From: Pseudoflavonifractor sp. AF19-9AC
GTDB taxonomy: Bacteria; Bacillota; Clostridia; Oscillospirales; Oscillospiraceae
Length of the DNA stretch: 64,000 nt
Assembly (NCBI RefSeq): GCF_003478995.1
Contig: NZ_QUGI01000001.1
Coordinates: forward strand, 356,207 to 420,206
Reading direction: 5' to 3'
How positions within the stretch are numbered: position 1 is the stretch's first letter; the number at the start of each line of letters is the position of its first letter. Under the pieces are notes generated by a model, which saw only the letters and a list, made by a program, of their open reading frames with translations, was not told the DNA's origin and did no database searches. Of the stretch, positions 1 through 8,024 are shown piece by piece. The translations under genes were made by a program, and so were the position numbers.

Positions 1-77
1 TGGACGAAGCCGTGATGAAGCAGGTGGACACCGCCATTGCCGTCAGTTTTGGACTGCACCCGGAAACCATGGTGTAG
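1..77 (+). CDS. 3' end of an unidentified gene (partial)
   Basis: Reading from base 3, an open frame of 24 codons ends with TAG at 75-77, so the window opens inside a gene. The visible C-terminus ends HPETMV. This is too short to assign a family. A 10-bp hairpin just downstream and a new ribosome site at about 140 support this as a true gene end. Function unknown. Confidence 0.5.
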   Translation, partial: DEAVMKQVDTAIAVSFGLHPETMV

Positions 78-86
78 CAGAGTCAG

Positions 87-108
87 GGAGCCGCCCCAGG
101 GCGGCTCC
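87..108 (+). terminator. GC-rich hairpin after the first gene
   Basis: Perfect 10-bp arms GGAGCCGCCC and GGGCGGCTCC with a 2-nt loop, between the stop at 77 and the next ribosome site. No T-run follows, so it may be a weak terminator or an RNA 3'-end stabiliser rather than a full intrinsic terminator. Confidence 0.4.
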
Positions 109-151
109 TACATAGGAGAATCAGGGCCAAGCCCGGAGCAAAGGAGTACAT

Positions 152-685
152 ATGATGAAAATGAGCAAGAAGTGGACCGCTCTGTGCGCGGCCCTGGCCC
201 TGACCACCCTGTGCGGAGGCGCGGCCCTGGCCGCGGCGGGAGATCAGAGCGATCCTCTGGTGACCAAGAGCTATCTGGACCAGACCGTTATCCCCGACGT
301 GGTGAGCCAGGTGGAGACCAAGGCCGCTGCCCGGCAGAATGAGCTGAAAAACACCTTCTCCGCCCAGATCGAACAGTACAAAAAGGACATTGCCGCCATG
401 GGAACGGGCGGCGGGAGCAGCGCTTCCTACACCCTGGTCACCCTGAGCAAAGGTCAGACCATGGCCCTGGAGGTGGGCTGCGAAGTGATGCTGCGGGTGG
501 GCACCGCCACGGTGACTGCCGGCACCAGCCCTGCTCTTATTGACGTGTCCACGGGCGGAACCATCAATAATGGCGCGTCCCTGACCAAAAACCACCTCTA
601 TATGGCCACCATCGCCGACCGGACCATTAAGCCTACGGCGGATACGGTCAAGCTGTTGGTGCGGGGCGGATATAAGGTCTCCTGA
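152..685 (+). CDS. secreted hypothetical protein, 177 aa
   Basis: A classic signal peptide is visible (MKMSKK, then a hydrophobic stretch ending AALAAA near residue 29). The mature part begins with a DPLVTKSYLD segment, then a charged helical stretch (about 40-80), a Gly/Ser linker (GTGGGSS) and a beta-rich C-terminal half from about 90 that recalls small ligand-binding or coat domains. An AGGAG site sits 8 nt before the ATG at 152; the adjacent ATG at 155 is equally possible. The gene stands alone and ends at a strong terminator. No enzymatic motif is visible. Probably an exported cell-surface protein of unknown role. Confidence 0.8.
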   Translation: MMKMSKKWTALCAALALTTLCGGAALAAAGDQSDPLVTKSYLDQTVIPDVVSQVETKAAARQNELKNTFSAQIEQYKKDIAAMGTGGGSSASYTLVTLSKGQTMALEVGCEVMLRVGTATVTAGTSPALIDVSTGGTINNGASLTKNHLYMATIADRTIKPTADTVKLLVRGGYKVS

Positions 686-710
686 TTCCGGGAGATTATA
701 TGAACAATAA

Positions 711-749
711 AAAAGAAGGACTGTGCAATCAGCACAGTCCTTCTTTTTT
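711..749. terminator. bidirectional intrinsic terminator
   Basis: 12-bp perfect stem GAAGGACTGTGC / GCACAGTCCTTC with a 5-nt loop, a T-run on the + side and an A-run on the other. It separates the secreted-protein gene from the convergent CobW operon and can serve both. Confidence 0.92.
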
Positions 750-761
750 GTTTGTCTCAGC

Positions 762-1709
762 TTAGCGGAAGTAAACCAGGGGGTCCTCCGGTCGGGAGGC
801 CTTCTCCACGCTCTGAGCGTAGAGCACAACTCCCTCGCCGTCGTAGACAGAGGCCTCCTCCCAGCGGATTTCAGCGGTGACGGTGATCCACTCCCCCTTT
901 TTCAGGGAGCGGGATTTATCATACTTACACAGGAAGCCGAAGAAACGGATGTCCTCTTCACAGCAGGTCATGGCGTTGCGCCCGGGCACAAAGGTACCCT
1001 TGGGCAGACGCATGCCGGTCATGGCCTGGGCCTTGTAGGTGATGGTCTTGCCCACATAGCGCTCCGGGTGCTCCTGGATGTCCAGGTACCAGATGCCATA
1101 GTCCGGGTCCTCCAGGGTGATGTGGGGCTCTTCCAGGGAGTAGGGGAGGATATCCTCCACCTCCAGCTCCTCTCCCTTCTCGTCTTCAAAGACGATTTCA
1201 CACATGCGGTTCACAGCCCGGATGGAGCGCTTCCAGCCGGACATGGGCATGTCCGGGGTGCAGCGGTTGAACAGAACTATGTCAGCCTCGGAGACCTGGT
1301 CAATGATCATGGACTGCATGTTGTTGAGGTACATCTCAAAAGTGGTACCGTCAATGACGTGGATGGACTGATAGAGACCCCAGCCCTTGGGCAGCTTCAG
1401 ATCCCGCAGGATGTCCATGGGCCACATGCCATTGAACTCCAGCAGCACCCGCTCAGGCTGGTAGCGCCGGTCGATCTCCTGGAGGAAGGAGGTGGTCAAC
1501 TGCTCCTGGTCCTCCACAGGAATGAGACGGCAGTTGCGGTGGGACAGCTGCTGCTGGTCATACTCCTCCTCGCCGTCCTCGCACATGAGCAGGACGGTGC
1601 GCTGGCCGTCGTTGAAGTAGTCCATGTTCAGGGTGTCGGTGAGCAGGGTGGTCTTTCCGCTGTCCAGAAAGCCGGTGATGACATAAAGGGGAATACGGGA
1701 ATCAGGCAT
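762..1709 (-). CDS. CobW-type GTPase with C-terminal DUF1980-like domain
   Basis: 315 aa. Residues 1-200 look like a CobW/YjiA G3E GTPase: P-loop GFLDSGKTT near residue 13, a LLEFNG segment where other family members have an EPSG-type motif, and later VLFNR. The usual CxCC metal site is replaced (CEDGEEEYDQQQL), so metal binding may differ. From about 205 the sequence (YVGKTITYKAQ, a PGRNAMTCCEED Cys pair, then KKGEWITVTAEI) resembles the C-terminal domain of DUF1980/YcgQ proteins, which usually accompany a permease. This gives a GTPase-DUF1980 fusion. It follows the His-rich CobW gene with a 15-nt gap and its own GGAGG site, so the two are probably one operon for metal (likely zinc) allocation. 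The role is inferred. Confidence 0.82.
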   Translation of the reverse strand: MPDSRIPLYVITGFLDSGKTTLLTDTLNMDYFNDGQRTVLLMCEDGEEEYDQQQLSHRNCRLIPVEDQEQLTTSFLQEIDRRYQPERVLLEFNGMWPMDILRDLKLPKGWGLYQSIHVIDGTTFEMYLNNMQSMIIDQVSEADIVLFNRCTPDMPMSGWKRSIRAVNRMCEIVFEDEKGEELEVEDILPYSLEEPHITLEDPDYGIWYLDIQEHPERYVGKTITYKAQAMTGMRLPKGTFVPGRNAMTCCEEDIRFFGFLCKYDKSRSLKKGEWITVTAEIRWEEASVYDGEGVVLYAQSVEKASRPEDPLVYFR

Positions 1710-1724
1710 GGAAACGTCCTCCCA

Positions 1725-2924
1725 TCAGGCCAGCAGGAACAGCTTCTCCAGCTGGTCCTCCTTCAAATCGGAGCCGATGACGCACAGCCGGCCGGTGTAG
1801 TCGGCCGCACCCTCACGGATCTGGAACTCCTCGGGCACCAGGTCGAAGTGGAGCCAGGTCTGCCCATCGTCGCAGGGGACCATGCCCTTGGCACGGAGAA
1901 CATAGCCGTAGTCCTCGCTCATGGCCAGAGAGGCCAGGGCGTCCTGCAGCTCCTCGCGGCTGTACTTCCGGGGCGTCTCACGGCCCCAGGAGGTGAATAC
2001 CTCGTCGGCGTGATGGTGATGGTGGGCGGTGGAGTGGATGCAGCTGTCGCACAGGTCGCAGCTGTTGCAGGCGCCTTCGCAGCCCAGCTCGGCGTGGATG
2101 GCGTCCAGCTCCTCCTGGGTGTGGTGGTGGCCGCAGGAGCAGCCCTCGTGGTCGTGGTGATGCTCGTGATCGTGATCATGGTGATGATGCTCGTGCTCAT
2201 GCTCATGGTCATGATCGTGATGATGGTGGTCGTGGTCGTGGCAGCCGCAGTCACAGTGGTCATCGTGGTCGTGATCGTGGTGATGCTCGTGCTCAATCTC
2301 CTCCATCAGCTCCTCGGCCAGGGAGTGTCCGCCCTCCATGGCGGAGAGAATCTGGGCGCCGGTGAGCTGGTCCCAGGGGGTGGTGAGGATGGCGGCCTTG
2401 GGGTTCTTTTCCCGCAGCAGGTGGAGGGCGGCGTTCAGCTTGCCCTCGTCCATCTTCTGGGTGCGGGAGAGGAGGATGGCGCAGGCGTGCTCCACCTGGT
2501 TGTTGAAGAATTCGCCGAAGTTCTTCATATACACCTTGGCTTTGGTGGCGTCCACCACGGTGACAAAGCTGTTGAGGTGGAGGTTGGGCTCCTCCTGCTG
2601 AACACGCTCCACGGCGGCAATGACGTCGGAGAGCTTGCCCACGCCGGAGGGCTCAATGATGATGCGGTCGGGGGCGTAGTCGGTCAAAACCTTCTTCAAG
2701 GCGGCGCCGAAATCACCTACCAGGGAGCAGCAGATGCAGCCGGAGTTCATCTCGGTGATCTCCACCCCGGCGTCCTTCAGAAAGCCGCCGTCGATGCCGA
2801 TCTCGCCGAACTCGTTCTCGATGAGGACAATCTTTTCGCCCTTGAAGGCCTCGTCCAGCAGCTTCTTGATGAGGGTGGTCTTGCCGGCCCCCAGGAAGCC
2901 GGAGATAATGTCAATCTTGGTCAT
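1725..2924 (-). CDS. CobW family GTP-binding metallochaperone with His-rich loop
   Basis: 399 aa. The G3E GTPase core has P-loop GFLGAGKTT at about residue 10, a switch region ENEFGEIG, the metal-binding motif GCICCSL (63-69) and EPSGVG. An extended His/Asp/Glu/Cys tract follows, about residues 212-275, dominated by HDHDH and HEHEH runs, plus a second Cys/His cluster (CNSCDLCDSC). Such tracts in COG0523 proteins bind Zn, Ni or Co. The ATG at 2924 is chosen because an AAAGGA site lies about 12 nt upstream; a TTG at 2945 overlaps that site. It is the first gene of the two-gene CobW operon and probably delivers or stores zinc in the cytosol. Confidence 0.93.
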   Translation of the reverse strand: MTKIDIISGFLGAGKTTLIKKLLDEAFKGEKIVLIENEFGEIGIDGGFLKDAGVEITEMNSGCICCSLVGDFGAALKKVLTDYAPDRIIIEPSGVGKLSDVIAAVERVQQEEPNLHLNSFVTVVDATKAKVYMKNFGEFFNNQVEHACAILLSRTQKMDEGKLNAALHLLREKNPKAAILTTPWDQLTGAQILSAMEGGHSLAEELMEEIEHEHHHDHDHDDHCDCGCHDHDHHHHDHDHEHEHEHHHHDHDHEHHHDHEGCSCGHHHTQEELDAIHAELGCEGACNSCDLCDSCIHSTAHHHHHADEVFTSWGRETPRKYSREELQDALASLAMSEDYGYVLRAKGMVPCDDGQTWLHFDLVPEEFQIREGAADYTGRLCVIGSDLKEDQLEKLFLLA

Positions 2925-2973
2925 ACAGTGGTCAGATCCTTTCAAAAATTAAGCATAAATGCGGGAAAACAGA

Positions 2974-4845
2974 TTAGTTCCACAGCAGGTGGATGCCCTC
3001 CATGAGGGAGCACAGCATACCGGCAGCCACCTCGCGGGTGCCCAGATCGGTGGGGGCCAGGTCGCCCACCAGGGCGCCCAGCTCGTTGAGGTTGCGGGCA
3101 GGCACCTGGGCCCAGTCGGCATACTCGTGGTATTCGGCCCATTCCGGGGCACTCAGCTCGGTCTGGTTCAGGGAGTAACCCTCCATGCTGCACCAGGCGG
3201 CCACGGCGGAGAGAATGGTGACCATCTCCTGATAGGTGATGGTGGCGTTGGGCAGGAAGGTGCCGTTTCCGCAGCCGGCTACGAAGCCCCGGGAGGCCAT
3301 GGCCGCCACACTCTGGGCGTACCAGGCGGAGGAGCTGACGTCGGTGAAGGTGGGCGCGGAGCCGGTGGGAGACAGGTGCAGCGCAGTGGCGATCATGGCG
3401 CAGAACTCCGCCCGGGTGACGGTGTTTTCCGGGTGGAAGCCGCCGTCCTCATAGCCGCTGAGCAGCTGATAGGCGGTCAGGGTCTCAATTTCCTCCCGGA
3501 AGGGGCTGTCCGCGATGTCGGGGAAGGTGCGGCCGGTGTAGTCCAGCTCCAGCTTCGCGGCCAGGTCAGCAGGCTCGATCTCCTTCCAGGTGGAGGAGCC
3601 GGAGCCCTGATAGAGCACGGCGGAGGGAGGCAGGGCCTCCAGAAGCTCGGTAAAGGCGTCCTTGTAGGTCTCGCTCACGGCCTCCTCCTGGTCCAGGTAG
3701 AAGGTAAAGCCGGCCAGCTCCAGCTTCAGGTGTCCCTCTGCACGAGTGGGCTTGGGGGTGGAGAGTAGCAGGGACGCGGCGGGGGTGTTTTCCATGGAGA
3801 TGAGCAGCGTGGGGAGAATGCCCACAACATGGTTGGTGGCGCCGTCGGGGGAGTAGAAGCGGTAGGTGGTGACCTTCAAAGCGTCCCCGTCAAAGAGGTC
3901 GGGGCGGTTGTTCTCGTCAAAGACCGACTGGGCAATGCCCTTGCCGAAGGTGCGCTGACCGATGGCAATGCCGAAGCCGTGGTCCCGGGCGTCGGAGGCA
4001 AAGAGTTCCGAGCCGCTGGCGGAGTAGGGGCTGGTGAGTATGATGAGGGGCTTGTCCGTCAGGTCGGGGCAGGCCTCAGTGGTGTAGGTGTAAGTATAGT
4101 TTCCCTGGGCGTCCCGGAAATAAACCATGATGTCGCTGCCCACGAAGAGGCCGGCGGAGCCGGCCGCGGCCTCGGTGGTGCCACCGGGATTGCTGCGCAG
4201 GTCCATGATCCACACCGAGACGTCGTCGTTCAGCTCCGTGAGGGCCTCCTCCACGGTGGACACGGTGCTCCCGCCGAAGCTGGTGCAGTCGATGTACCCG
4301 GCATCCCCCACCTGCTCATAGGTGACGATGGGAATCTGGACCGAGCGGCGGGTGAGAGTGTAGTCCACCTGCTGGCCGTCGGAGAGGCGGATGACGGTAA
4401 TGGTCACCTGAGTGCCCTCCTCGCCGGTAATGAGGGCACTGATGTTGGAGGAGGCGGTCAGGGTCTCCCCATTGACCGCAATGATCCGGTCTCCGGCCTC
4501 CAGACCGGCCTCCAGGGCGGGGGAGGAGGGGAGGATGGACATGATCTGGAAGCCGTCCTCGTACACGTTCTGGATGGACACGCCGATGCCCACCACGGTG
4601 TCTCCGTTGACGGAGGAGAGGAATTTCTGGTAATCCTCAGCGGTGAGGTAGACGGTGTAGGGGTCGCCCAGGGCCTCCAGCATCTCATCCAGAGACTCCT
4701 TGGCCAGCACATCATCGGAGATGGGGTCCACGTAGTAGGTTTTCAGCAGCTCCTTGGCGTCCTCCAGCTCCAGAGCGGCCGCGGGGGCCACGCACAGGGA
4801 GAGGGACAGGCACAGAGCCAGCAGGGAAGCAAGTACTTTTCTCAT
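2974..4845 (-). CDS. S41 (CtpA-like) serine protease with C-terminal SLH repeats
   Basis: 623 aa exported protease. Signal peptide 1-25 (cleavage near AAALE), a PDZ domain at about 80-165 (IAVNGETL), then the S41 catalytic domain: RSNPGG at 217, the nucleophile region SASGSE (275-280) and the lysine in FGKG (Lys302). From about 440 come three S-layer homology repeats, which normally tether proteins to secondary cell-wall polymer. CtpA proteases trim C-termini of envelope proteins, so this one is probably wall-anchored. GGAGA precedes the ATG. It is downstream of purA and separated from it by a perfect palindrome; co-transcription cannot be excluded. Confidence 0.92.
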   Translation of the reverse strand: MRKVLASLLALCLSLSLCVAPAAALELEDAKELLKTYYVDPISDDVLAKESLDEMLEALGDPYTVYLTAEDYQKFLSSVNGDTVVGIGVSIQNVYEDGFQIMSILPSSPALEAGLEAGDRIIAVNGETLTASSNISALITGEEGTQVTITVIRLSDGQQVDYTLTRRSVQIPIVTYEQVGDAGYIDCTSFGGSTVSTVEEALTELNDDVSVWIMDLRSNPGGTTEAAAGSAGLFVGSDIMVYFRDAQGNYTYTYTTEACPDLTDKPLIILTSPYSASGSELFASDARDHGFGIAIGQRTFGKGIAQSVFDENNRPDLFDGDALKVTTYRFYSPDGATNHVVGILPTLLISMENTPAASLLLSTPKPTRAEGHLKLELAGFTFYLDQEEAVSETYKDAFTELLEALPPSAVLYQGSGSSTWKEIEPADLAAKLELDYTGRTFPDIADSPFREEIETLTAYQLLSGYEDGGFHPENTVTRAEFCAMIATALHLSPTGSAPTFTDVSSSAWYAQSVAAMASRGFVAGCGNGTFLPNATITYQEMVTILSAVAAWCSMEGYSLNQTELSAPEWAEYHEYADWAQVPARNLNELGALVGDLAPTDLGTREVAAGMLCSLMEGIHLLWN

Positions 4846-4883
4846 GGTGTTCTCCTTGTACCGGAATCGGTTGGGGTGTACAC

Positions 4884-4914
4884 ACGCCGGATGCCACCAG
4901 GTGGCATCCGGCGT
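4884..4914. terminator. perfect palindrome between purA and the S41 protease gene
   Basis: 15-bp arms (ACGCCGGATGCCACC and its complement) around one central base, just past the purA stop. No T-run follows the stem on the minus strand (a T-run precedes it), so it is a poor standard intrinsic terminator. It may be an mRNA stabiliser or a protein-binding dyad. Confidence 0.55.
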
Positions 4915-4928
4915 GAAAAAAGATAAGA

Positions 4929-6221
4929 TTACAGCTTGGGGGTGCGGTGGGTAATCTCATGGCGCTTGGGGCCGGTGGACACCAGGGTGATGGGGGCATC
5001 GATGTGGGCCTCCAGGAAGTCCACATAGGCCTTGGCGTTGTCCGGGAGCGCCTCGTAATCGGTGCAGCCCCGGATGTCGCACTTCCAGCCGGGGAGAGTG
5101 GTGAAGACGGGCTTGGCCTTCATGAGGGCGGGAGTGGTGGGGAAGCGGTCGGTGATCTGACCGTCAATCTCATAGCCGGTGCACACCTTGATCTCGTCCA
5201 GATAGCCCAGCACGTCCAGACAGGTCAGAGCCACCTGAGTGGCGCCCTGGACCATGCAGCCGTACTTGGTGGCCACGGCGTCGAACCAGCCCACACGGCG
5301 GGGACGGCCGGTGGTGGCGCCGAACTCACCCTTGTCACCGCCGCGGCGGCGCAGCTCGTCTCCGGCCTCGCCGGTGACCTCGCTGACGAAGGGCTCCTTG
5401 CTGGAACCCACGGAGGAGGAGTAGGCCTTGGTGACGCAGATGACGTCCTCGATGGCGGTGGGAGGCACCGCGCCGCCCACACAGCCGAAGCCGGCCAGAG
5501 TGTGGGAGGAGGTGGTCAGGGGGAAGATACCCAGGTCGGGGTCCTTCATGGAGCCCAGCTGACCCTCCAGCAGGACGGTCTTGCCGGCCTTCAGGGCGTC
5601 GTGAACAAAGCCCACCGCGTCGCCGACGTAGGGGCGGATGTCCTCACGGAGCTCCAGAAGCTGGGCCATCAGCTCGTCCACATCCAGAGCGGGCTTGTGG
5701 TAGAGGTGCTCAAAGAGCACGTTCTTGATGGACAGGGCGGCAGTGAGCCGCTCGCGGAGGCGGTCCTCATCAAAGAGGTCGCACACCTGAATGCCGATCT
5801 TGGCATACTTGTCGGAATAGAAGGGGGCGATGCCGCTCTTGGTGGAGCCAAAGGCCTTGCCGCCCAGCCGCTCTTCCTCATAGGTGTCCTGAAGCACGTG
5901 GTAGGGCATCAGAAGCTGAGCCCGCTCCGAGACAATGAGGTTGGGGGCGGGGACGCCCTGGTCGGTGATGCTTTTCACCTCGTTGACCAGCTTCTTGGCA
6001 TCCAGAGCCACACCGTTGCCGATGATGTTGGTGATGTGGGGATAGAATGTGCCGGAGGGGAGAATGTGCAGAGCAAACCGGCCGTAATCGTTGATGATGG
6101 TGTGTCCGGCGTTGGCACCGCCCTGAAAGCGGATGACCACATCGGACTGCTCAGCCAGCATGTCGGTGATTTTGCCCTTGCCCTCGTCGCCCCAGTTGGC
6201 GCCTACAATTGCTTTTACCAT
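4929..6221 (-). CDS. purA: adenylosuccinate synthetase
   Basis: 430 aa, the normal family length. Catalyses GTP-dependent condensation of IMP with aspartate, the first committed step to AMP, in the cytoplasm. The N-terminus carries the GDEGKGK loop (NWGDEGKGK), then NAGHTI; TTGRPRRVGWFD and the C-terminal VSTGPKR are also diagnostic. The ATG at 6221 has GGAGG 7 nt upstream; an upstream in-frame ATG at 6251 has none. Transcribed alone from a good sigma-A promoter at 6297-6325. Confidence 0.98.
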   Translation of the reverse strand: MVKAIVGANWGDEGKGKITDMLAEQSDVVIRFQGGANAGHTIINDYGRFALHILPSGTFYPHITNIIGNGVALDAKKLVNEVKSITDQGVPAPNLIVSERAQLLMPYHVLQDTYEEERLGGKAFGSTKSGIAPFYSDKYAKIGIQVCDLFDEDRLRERLTAALSIKNVLFEHLYHKPALDVDELMAQLLELREDIRPYVGDAVGFVHDALKAGKTVLLEGQLGSMKDPDLGIFPLTTSSHTLAGFGCVGGAVPPTAIEDVICVTKAYSSSVGSSKEPFVSEVTGEAGDELRRRGGDKGEFGATTGRPRRVGWFDAVATKYGCMVQGATQVALTCLDVLGYLDEIKVCTGYEIDGQITDRFPTTPALMKAKPVFTTLPGWKCDIRGCTDYEALPDNAKAYVDFLEAHIDAPITLVSTGPKRHEITHRTPKL

Positions 6222-6296
6222 AGTGTTACCTCCGTGGGTCGGGATTCGCAACCGCGGTGCGGATTTGCCTTATCCGACTCATAACGCAACAAAAAC

Positions 6297-6325
6297 ATTA
6301 TACTTCTTTTTTTTGCCTCTGGCAA
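6297..6325 (-). promoter_or_regulatory. sigma-A promoter of purA
   Basis: On the minus strand TTGCCA (6320-6325), a 17-nt spacer and TATAAT (6297-6302), about 75 nt upstream of the purA start. Confidence 0.85.
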
Positions 6326-6387
6326 GGGGAAAAGCAGCGGAGAGGGGAACATTTTCCCGGAAAAACGCAGGCGGCAGGAAAGAGACA

Positions 6388-6427
6388 AAAACAAAGCCGC
6401 GGCCGTCTGGGAGACAGACGGCCGCGG
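6388..6427 (-). terminator. terminator of the liv operon
   Basis: 13-bp perfect stem CCGCGGCCGTCTG / CAGACGGCCGCGG with a 5-nt loop, followed on the minus strand by CTTTGTTTTTG. It lies about 28 nt beyond the livF stop. Confidence 0.9.
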
Positions 6428-6454
6428 TGGAAAAAACAGGGAAAATTGAGGCGC

Positions 6455-7168
6455 TCAGCCGCCCAGATAGGCGCGCTTGATCTCCGGGCTCTCGATGAGC
6501 TCCGTGCCGGTACCGGTGGTGACGATCTTACCCGTCTCCAGTACGTAGCCGCGGTGGGCAATGGACAGGGCCATCTGAGCGTTCTGCTCCACCAGAAGAA
6601 TGGTGGAACCGTGGTGGTTCAGGTTCTGGATGATCTCAAAGATCTGCTCCACCAGAATGGGGGCCAGACCCATGGAGGGCTCGTCCAGCATCAGCAGCTT
6701 GGGGTGGGACATGAGGGCCCGTCCCATGGCCAGCATCTGCTGCTCGCCGCCGGAGAGGGTGCCCGCCACCTGGCGGCGGCGCTCCTTCAGTCGGGGGAAC
6801 AGCTCAAACACCATTTCCAGGTCCTTGGGGATTCCAGCAGGGGACTGGGTGTAAGCGCCCATCTCCAGATTTTCCTCCACGGACATCTGCAGGAAGATGC
6901 GCCGTCCCTCGGGTACCTGGGCCAGGCCGTGGGAGACCAGCTTGTCGGGGCTGATGGCGCTGATGTTCTTGCCCTCAAAGGTGATGCTGCCCGTTTTGGA
7001 GCGCAGCAGGCCGGAGACGGTCTGGAGGGTGGTGGTTTTGCCGGCGCCGTTGGCACCGATGAGGGTGACGATCTCCCCCTCGTCCACGTGGAAGGATACG
7101 TCCTTGATGGCGTGGATGGCGCCATAGTAGACGTTGATATTTTCCACATTCAGCAGTGTCGTTGCCAC
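6455..7168 (-). CDS. livF: branched-chain amino acid ABC transporter ATPase LivF
   Basis: 237 aa. ABC ATPase of the HAAT family: Walker A GANGAGKT, signature LSGGEQQM, Walker B LLMLDEPS followed by MGLAP, and switch His in VEQN context. It powers LivHM import of Leu/Ile/Val-type substrates from the cytoplasmic face. The start is taken as GTG at 7168 because AAGGAGG lies 10 nt upstream, and this gives the usual family length; the longer frame runs into livG without a ribosome site. It begins 4 nt after the livG stop and is the last gene of the operon. Confidence 0.96.
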   Translation of the reverse strand: MATTLLNVENINVYYGAIHAIKDVSFHVDEGEIVTLIGANGAGKTTTLQTVSGLLRSKTGSITFEGKNISAISPDKLVSHGLAQVPEGRRIFLQMSVEENLEMGAYTQSPAGIPKDLEMVFELFPRLKERRRQVAGTLSGGEQQMLAMGRALMSHPKLLMLDEPSMGLAPILVEQIFEIIQNLNHHGSTILLVEQNAQMALSIAHRGYVLETGKIVTTGTGTELIESPEIKRAYLGG

Positions 7169-7172
7169 GCCC

Positions 7173-8024
7173 TTACGCCTCCTTCTTCTTGCCCAGGTAG
7201 GCCTCGATGACCACCGGGTCGTTCTTGATTTCGTCGGGGGTGCCCTTGGCAATGATCTGGCCGAAGTTGAGCACCGCGATGCCCTCGCAGATGCCCATGA
7301 CCAGATTCATGTCGTGCTCGATGAGCAGAATGGCGATGCCGAAGGTGTCCCGGATTTTCACGATGGTTTCCATCAGCTCGGCAGTCTCCGAGGGGTTCAT
7401 GCCGGCGGCCGGCTCGTCCAGCAGCAGCAGGCTGGGGTTGGTAGCCAGGGCCCGGACGATCTCCAGCCGGCGCTGAGCGCCGTAGGGCAGGTTGCCCGCC
7501 TTGAACTGGGCCAGATAGCCCATGTCAAAGAGGGACAGCAGCTCCATGGCCCGCTCGTGGGACTGCTTCTCCGACTTCCAGTACTGGGGCAGACGGAGAA
7601 TACCGCTCCACATATTGTAGCGCACCTGGTTGTGAAGGCCCAGCTTTACGTTGTCCTCCACCGTCAGGTTGTTAAAAAGACGGATGTTCTGGAAGGTACG
7701 GGCGATGCCCGCCTTGTTGACCTGGACGGTGGACATGCTGTTGGTGTCCATGCCGTCCAGCAGGATGGTGCCCCGGGTGGGCTGATACACCTTGGTGAGA
7801 AGGTTGAAGACCGTGGTCTTGCCTGCACCGTTGGGGCCGATGAGGCCGGCAATTTCGGTGCGGCCAATGGCCATGTTGAAGTCCTTCACGGCGGACAGGC
7901 CGCCGAAATCGATGCCCAGGTGACGGCACTCCAGAATGGGGCTCTTATCAATGTCGCGCTCGGGAATCTTGTTGGTGCTGGGCACCGGGACCAGCTTCAC
8001 CGGATCTTTCTGAAATTTGCTCAT
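7173..8024 (-). CDS. livG: branched-chain amino acid ABC transporter ATPase LivG
   Basis: 283 aa. Second ABC ATPase of the LivFGMHK system. Walker A GPNGAGKTT near residue 68, the Q-loop region, a signature region (PYGAQRRLEIVRAL) and Walker B LLLLDEPAAGMNP, then IEHDM with the switch His. The YMNPSE-like DEPAAGMNPSE is typical of LivG. An N-terminal extension of about 30 residues precedes the core. Its ATG overlaps the livM stop as ATGA, indicating translational coupling. Confidence 0.96.
   Translation of the reverse strand: MSKFQKDPVKLVPVPSTNKIPERDIDKSPILECRHLGIDFGGLSAVKDFNMAIGRTEIAGLIGPNGAGKTTVFNLLTKVYQPTRGTILLDGMDTNSMSTVQVNKAGIARTFQNIRLFNNLTVEDNVKLGLHNQVRYNMWSGILRLPQYWKSEKQSHERAMELLSLFDMGYLAQFKAGNLPYGAQRRLEIVRALATNPSLLLLDEPAAGMNPSETAELMETIVKIRDTFGIAILLIEHDMNLVMGICEGIAVLNFGQIIAKGTPDEIKNDPVVIEAYLGKKKEA

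Noticed and set aside
723-3005. 760-aa open frame on the + strand opposite the two CobW genes
   Set aside because: It is the antisense of genuine GTPase genes; its Val/Met-rich tract is the complement of the His/Asp codons in the metal-binding tract, and it has no ribosome site.
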